A DNA stretch of 64,000 nucleotides from an uncultured bacterium (GTDB lineage: Bacteria > Verrucomicrobiota > Kiritimatiellia > CAIVKH01): the NCBI GenBank assembly GCA_903906425.1, contig CAIVKH010000279.1, forward strand, positions 1 through 64,000, written 5' to 3'. Below the pieces are notes generated by a model, which made no database searches, was not told where the DNA came from, and saw only the letters and a program-made list of their open reading frames with translations. The translations under genes were made by a program, and so were the position numbers. Positions 60,044 through 64,000 of this stretch are shown one piece after another (within the stretch, counting starts at the first letter, position 1; the number at the start of each line of letters is the position of its first letter).

Positions 60044-61273
60044 ATGAAAGTATGGATGGTTCTGCTGGCGGCGGCGGCGGCGCTGACGGTGCGCGCGACT
60101 GAAAAAGGAACGTTCGGCTACGACGCGGAGTTCGTGGCGAAGCACGCGAAGACAATCGTGCTGAAGAGCGAGGACGCGCGCGTGCTGCTGGTGCCGGATT
60201 ATCAGGGCCGCGTGATGACGAGCACGGCGGGCGGCGACGCGGGGCCGAGCTACGGATTCCTGAAATATCAGGTCATCGAGGCGGGCCTCCTCACGCCCGA
60301 ACAGCGGAAGGGCAAACTCGAAGATCATATTTATGTCTTCGGCGGCGAGGAGCGTTTCTGGATGGGGCCGGAAGGCGGGCAGTTCGCCATCTTCTTTGCG
60401 AAGGGCGCGGAGTTCAAATTCGACGACTGGCACACGCCCGCGGTGATTGATTCCGAACCGTTCGATCTCGTTTCATCGTCGGACACGGAGGCGAAGTTCG
60501 CGAAGATTTTCGCGCTGAAAAATTACAGCGGCACGGAATTCTACGGCAAGGTCGAGCGCACGGTGAAGCTGATGGGCGTGTCGGAATCCGCCGCCGCGAT
60601 GGGCATCTCCCTCGGCGTTGGCGCAAAGTCCGTCGGCTATGAAACGGAGAACAAGCTGACGAACGAGGGCAGGGATCCGTGGACGCCGGAGAAGGGCTTG
60701 CTCTCGATCTGGCTGCTCGGTATGTACAATCCCGCGCCGCACACCACCATCGTCATTCCGTTCAAGGCGGGCGATGACGAGGCGCTCGGCCCGAAGGTCA
60801 ACGACGCATATTTCGGCAAGGTCCCGGCGGAATATCTCGTCGTGAAAGACAATGTGCTGCTCTTCAAAGGCGACGGCACGCGCCGCGGGAAAATCGGAAT
60901 CAGTCCCAAGCGCTCACTCGGCCTCGCGGGCAGCTACGACGCGGACACGAAGACGCTCACGATCGTCACCTACAACGTGCAGGACGCGCCGAACGGCTTC
61001 GTGAATTCGATGTGGGAAATGCAGAAGGAGCCGTACGCTGGCGACGTGCTGAATTCGTACAACGACGGATCGCCCGGCGAAGGCAAGCCGCCGCTCGGCC
61101 CGTTCTACGAAATCGAAACCTCGTCGCCCGCCGCCGCGCTGAAGCCCGGCGAAACGATGACGCACATTTCGCGGACGATCCACATCCAGGGCAGCGAGGC
61201 CAACCTCGACGAGATCGCGCAAAGGAAATTCGGCGTGAGCCTCAATGAAATCGCCGGCACGTTTGCGAAATAG
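60044..61273 (+). CDS. Exported DUF6786-like protein
   Basis: 409 residues from the ATG at 60044 with AGGAG upstream. Signal peptide KVWMVLLAAAAALTVRA. The mature part is beta-rich throughout: VLLVPDYQGRVMTSTAGGDAGPSYGFLKYQ, HIYVFGGEERFWMGPEGGQFAIFF, and GETMTHISRTIHIQGSE near the end. This matches the DUF6786 group, related in fold to sugar mutarotases, as far as I can judge. A carbohydrate-linked role is an inference. It is convergent with the HEXXH protein, 2 bp stop to stop. Confidence 0.72.
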   Translation: MKVWMVLLAAAAALTVRATEKGTFGYDAEFVAKHAKTIVLKSEDARVLLVPDYQGRVMTSTAGGDAGPSYGFLKYQVIEAGLLTPEQRKGKLEDHIYVFGGEERFWMGPEGGQFAIFFAKGAEFKFDDWHTPAVIDSEPFDLVSSSDTEAKFAKIFALKNYSGTEFYGKVERTVKLMGVSESAAAMGISLGVGAKSVGYETENKLTNEGRDPWTPEKGLLSIWLLGMYNPAPHTTIVIPFKAGDDEALGPKVNDAYFGKVPAEYLVVKDNVLLFKGDGTRRGKIGISPKRSLGLAGSYDADTKTLTIVTYNVQDAPNGFVNSMWEMQKEPYAGDVLNSYNDGSPGEGKPPLGPFYEIETSSPAAALKPGETMTHISRTIHIQGSEANLDEIAQRKFGVSLNEIAGTFAK

Positions 61274-61275
61274 GA

Positions 61276-62955
61276 TCAGCGCGTTTCGGTCTTCTGCGCG
61301 AAGAGGTCGTATTTGCGCGCCTCGCCGCGGCGGTTGCTGGATTTCCAGAACGCGTTGAGCGATTCGTGAAGCGCGTTCATATCCACGCCCTCGAAACATT
61401 TTTCGGCGGCCTTTTTGCCGTCGTTCGTCTCGGCCAGCGCCGCGCGATATTTTTCCGCGAGGCCGGCCCATGGGCGGTCTTTTTCGAGCGGCGCGCCCTT
61501 GCGCAGGAAATAGCAGAGCGCCCATGACCGCGCGTAGTTCCACTTGCGGTCTTCCTCGGAATTCTTCTTTTCGGAATAGAACGCCGCGTGGTCCATCGGC
61601 AGCAGGTCGTCAATCTTCAGCGGGCCTTTCTTCATGTGCTCGGCCAGTTGCTCGGCGTAGCGCGGGACCTCGTCAATCTTCACGCCGTACGGCGTAAACT
61701 CGATGCCCTCCATCACCGTCGCATGGCCCTCGTTGTACCACACGGCCGCATCCGCGCGGCTGAACGCATAGCTTAGATATTGGTGGAAGCCCTCGTGATA
61801 AAGCGTCTCTCGCAGCCACGCGTTCTTCTGTTTGATGTCGCCCCATTCCTGCGGGCGGATCACCAGCTCGCCGCGGCCCGGATCCCAATAGCCGCCGCTC
61901 CATTTCATGTTCGGCGCCACATAGCGCTCGTAGCTCTGCGTATCGCCGAAGAAGCGGATGATGCTGGCCGCATCGAGCATCTTGCCGGGCGGCACGACGC
62001 GCGAATAGGCCGAGCGCAGATATTCAATCTGCTTCTGCATTTCTTTCACGACGACGGCCTTTCCGGACGGCAGATCCGTGATGATGATGTAGTTCGTCGT
62101 CTCGACATACCACCAGCCCTTCATCCCCTTCACGCTGTCCAGCGCCGACTGCCGGCTGGCCAGAAAAGCAGCCGAATGATTGCCCGCAGCGCTGGCGGCC
62201 TGTCCCGGCATCGTGGACAACGCCTTCGGGCCCGAACTCCGGCCGGCGACACTCATCTGCGGCTGGATGGACGAAAGGAACTCGCGCTCGATTTGCTTCG
62301 ACAGCATCGCCGTGTCCATGGACGAGGGCACCGTGAAGATCGCCAGAAGCCAGCGGTTCGTATCGGCCGCCGCACCGCCGGCGCGGAACCGGAACGCGTA
62401 GCCGATGTGAAGAGCGTTGCTGGCCGGCGCGGTCATCGTCCGGACATCTGCCATGCTCATCGGCAGCGGAGTCACGGTCTGCGGCTGCGTGCCTGGCTTT
62501 GCGCCGAGCATGTCCGCCATCCATTGTCCGACATTTTCCGTCGTGACCGCTGCGGCGCGATCCACGCCCTTGTCGAATTCCTCGCGCGTGACGCCTCTCT
62601 TGTCGAGCGCCGCCGGCATCACCTTGTGCGCCAGCGCCAGTGCGATCGTGTCCCCTTCACGGTTGGCCCAGCGGCCGAGATATTCCCCGGCGAACCAAAG
62701 CTGATACGGATTGTAAACCGATTCGGTCCGCCCGTCCGACCACGTGCGCGTCCCCGTGTCCGGCGGCGGCAGCGGCTGCGGCTGCCCGCCCTGGAGATTC
62801 GCGCAGCGGAAACCGCCCGCCTCCGAATTGATGCTGCCGGCGAACATGATCTTGTGATTCTTCGTGGCGGCGAATGCCGCGTGAGCGGCGAGAATCAAAA
62901 CCGCCCCCATCATCCATCCACAACGCCGTGAAACGTGAGCCTTCATAATTTCCAT
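61276..62955 (-). CDS. Exported DUF1570-like protein with HEXXH motif
   Basis: 559 residues from the ATG at 62955, preceded by AGGGA; a Met at 62946 is possible. The signal peptide is WMMGAVLILAAHAAFA. The C-terminal half contains YHEGFHQYLSYAF, in which HEGFH is a HEXXH zinc site. WYNEGHATVMEG follows and could supply the third ligand, as in gluzincin-type or DUF1570 peptidases. The N-terminal half (about 30-280) is a separate, unassigned domain. Extracellular proteolysis is plausible but unproven. Confidence 0.75.
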   Translation of the reverse strand: MEIMKAHVSRRCGWMMGAVLILAAHAAFAATKNHKIMFAGSINSEAGGFRCANLQGGQPQPLPPPDTGTRTWSDGRTESVYNPYQLWFAGEYLGRWANREGDTIALALAHKVMPAALDKRGVTREEFDKGVDRAAAVTTENVGQWMADMLGAKPGTQPQTVTPLPMSMADVRTMTAPASNALHIGYAFRFRAGGAAADTNRWLLAIFTVPSSMDTAMLSKQIEREFLSSIQPQMSVAGRSSGPKALSTMPGQAASAAGNHSAAFLASRQSALDSVKGMKGWWYVETTNYIIITDLPSGKAVVVKEMQKQIEYLRSAYSRVVPPGKMLDAASIIRFFGDTQSYERYVAPNMKWSGGYWDPGRGELVIRPQEWGDIKQKNAWLRETLYHEGFHQYLSYAFSRADAAVWYNEGHATVMEGIEFTPYGVKIDEVPRYAEQLAEHMKKGPLKIDDLLPMDHAAFYSEKKNSEEDRKWNYARSWALCYFLRKGAPLEKDRPWAGLAEKYRAALAETNDGKKAAEKCFEGVDMNALHESLNAFWKSSNRRGEARKYDLFAQKTETR

Positions 62956-63093
62956 CCGAGTCCCTGCAAAAAGTATCGCGCAACTTAGCGCACCCGAAAC
63001 GTCCGGCACAAGCCTGCGCGCCCGCCTGCGCCGCCCGCCCGGCCCGACGACTTAGCTTGACCCTGCCGGAAAATTCGGCGACTTCTGTCGCCC

Positions 63094-63609
63094 ATGAAAC
63101 TCAGTCCGCGGGCCGAAAAATTCATCCTTCACTGGGGCGAGATGGGCGCGCGATGGGGCATCAACCGCACCGTCGCGCAGGTTCACGCGCTGCTATACCT
63201 CTCGCCCAAGCCGCTCAACGCCGAGGAAATTTCCGAAACACTTTCCGTCGCCCGCTCCAACGTCAGCAACAGCCTGCGCGAACTGCAAAACTGGGGCCTC
63301 GCCAAAAACGTCCACGTCCTCGGCGACCGCCGCGACCACTTCGAAACGCTCAAGGACGTCTGGGCCATGTTCCAGATCATCCTCCGCGAGCGCAAACGCC
63401 GCGAAGTCGATCCCACCCTCACCCTCCTGCGCGAAGCCCTCGCCGAAAAACCCGTGGACGACGCCGACAAGGCTGCCCAGCAAAAGATGAAGACCCTGCT
63501 GGACTTCTTCGAAACCACCTCCGCCTGCTACGACCAGCTCGGCGACTTCTCCCCCAACACCCTCAAGCAGCTCGCCGGCCTCGCCCGTAAACTCGGCGGC
63601 GGCCGCTGA
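63094..63609 (+). CDS. GbsR/MarR family transcriptional regulator
   Basis: 171 residues. FILHWGEMGARWGINRTVAQVHALLYLSPKPLNAEEISETLSVARSNVSNSLRELQNWGLAK is a winged helix-turn-helix of the GbsR type. A C-terminal helical dimer region follows (VWAMFQIILRERKRREVDPTL). GbsR proteins control osmoprotectant or membrane-related genes by ligand-dependent repression. It lies 151 bp upstream of the HMG-CoA reductase gene on the same strand, but a palindrome pair lies between them. The 138-bp gap upstream (62956-63093) carries no palindrome. Confidence 0.9.
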   Translation: MKLSPRAEKFILHWGEMGARWGINRTVAQVHALLYLSPKPLNAEEISETLSVARSNVSNSLRELQNWGLAKNVHVLGDRRDHFETLKDVWAMFQIILRERKRREVDPTLTLLREALAEKPVDDADKAAQQKMKTLLDFFETTSACYDQLGDFSPNTLKQLAGLARKLGGGR

Positions 63610-63623
63610 CCCCCGCCGCAACT

Positions 63624-63670
63624 TTCCAATCATTGGAAAACGCGCCCGCGCAAACTTCCAATCATTGGAA
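63624..63670. repeat. Palindrome pair, 32-bp step
   Basis: Perfect copies at 63624 and 63656, both with a C centre, between two co-directional genes, 14 bp after the GbsR stop. Confidence 0.92.
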
Positions 63671-63759
63671 CTTTTCGTTTGTAGTTCCGGCTTCAGCCGG
63701 TCTTCCGTTCGCCATTCTGCTTGCGCCGCGCCCGCCACTTCGCCGATTCTGGCGGCCAC

Positions 63760-64000
63760 ATGAAAACCGACGCGCAGACCTTCGCGACCGTCCCGATGAA
63801 AAACATCGGCCCGGTCAAAATCATCGGCCCCGAAATGGACGACGAAGTCATGGTCCCGCTCGCGACCTACGAATCGCCGCTGTGGCCGTCCGTCGAGCGC
63901 GGCGCGCGCGTCGCCCGCGTCAGCGGCGGCATCCGCTGCGTCGTCGTTGACGAACGCATGACCCGCTCGATCCTGCTCGAAGCCCCCACCGCTGTCGAAG
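63760..64000 (+). CDS. Hydroxymethylglutaryl-CoA reductase, N-terminal part
   Basis: 80 codons are visible before the window ends. TVPMKNIGPVKIIGPEMDDEVMVPLATYESPLWPSVERGARVARVSGGIRC matches the N-terminal substrate-binding region of HMG-CoA reductases: a gVGPl-like strand, then PLAT followed by a Glu (the family catalytic Glu) and a Ser/Arg-rich helix. If complete, it would make mevalonate from HMG-CoA for isoprenoid synthesis. The NAD(P)H-binding domain lies beyond the window, so class and cofactor cannot be read here. Confidence 0.75.
   Translation, partial: MKTDAQTFATVPMKNIGPVKIIGPEMDDEVMVPLATYESPLWPSVERGARVARVSGGIRCVVVDERMTRSILLEAPTAVE

Overview
This is a GC-rich bacterial chromosome window, probably from the Verrucomicrobiota or a nearby PVC lineage. 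The inference rests on gene content: a sulfatase with a SUMF1-type protein, Tat-exported Gfo/Idh/MocA and TIM-barrel proteins, ThuA, an exported FAD_oxidored protein, CotH with lamin-tail domains, DUF4185, a DUF6786-like protein, MglA/MglB with FHA-DUF4388, GbsR and a mevalonate-type HMG-CoA reductase. I saw no rRNA, tRNA, CRISPR array or complete insertion sequence. Most genes look vertically inherited. Two tracts are visibly lower in GC: the HNH/N6-methylase pair (about 14.2-17.8 kb) and a membrane-anchored orphan (about 59.0-59.9 kb).

Layout. 0-11.6 kb holds carbohydrate and surface-polymer genes: a GH28-like beta-helix protein whose N terminus copies the nearby AlgI-type acyltransferase, a Tat-exported TIM-barrel protein, an AlgI-type MBOAT with an SGNH partner, then a SUMF1 protein, a CBM-like exported protein and a sulfatase. 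12-20.5 kb holds an SseB-like pair, an HNH endonuclease with an N6-adenine methylase and decayed neighbours, two lineage-specific proteins and a TlpA-like thioredoxin. 20.8-30.2 kb is a giant CotH/lamin-tail protein, a TolC-like half protein, and an operon of VTC-domain polymerase, DUF4956 and HlyD proteins, a possible polyphosphate-linked envelope system. 30.3-33.5 kb has a DUF4185 protein, PurU and a small exported protein. 33.6-37.8 kb is a polarity or motility module (FHA-DUF4388, MglB, MglA, HhH-Roadblock). 37.9-46.9 kb has GalE, CinA, an ABC ATPase, an FAD protein, and a two-exported-protein/ECF sigma/membrane protein operon. 47.7-64 kb holds a dehydrogenase, a toxin-antitoxin pair, SucCD, exonuclease III, ThuA, DUF2851, MgtC/DUF4010, MetF, an exported MsrA, a DUF6786-like protein, an HEXXH protein, GbsR and the start of HMG-CoA reductase.

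The most unusual content is non-coding. A 15-bp near-perfect palindrome, TTCCAATSATTGGAA (S = G or C), occurs about 47 times. Apart from one singleton it lies in 20 clusters of two to four copies. Neighbouring copies start 32 bp apart (33 in four cases), which is three helical turns, with a GC-rich spacer resembling TTGCGCNGCG. The clusters mark transcription-unit boundaries in convergent, co-directional and divergent gaps alike, and a few copies run into coding sequence. Three intergenic regions also carry long degenerate arrays in strict 21-bp register (two helical turns): 343-783, about 11839-12132 and 47057-47455. Each array lies within about 100 bp of a palindrome. In the third array a GTGC...GCAC inverted repeat recurs every 63 bp. 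I do not recognise either family; together they look like a helically phased DNA-binding or chromosome-organising system.
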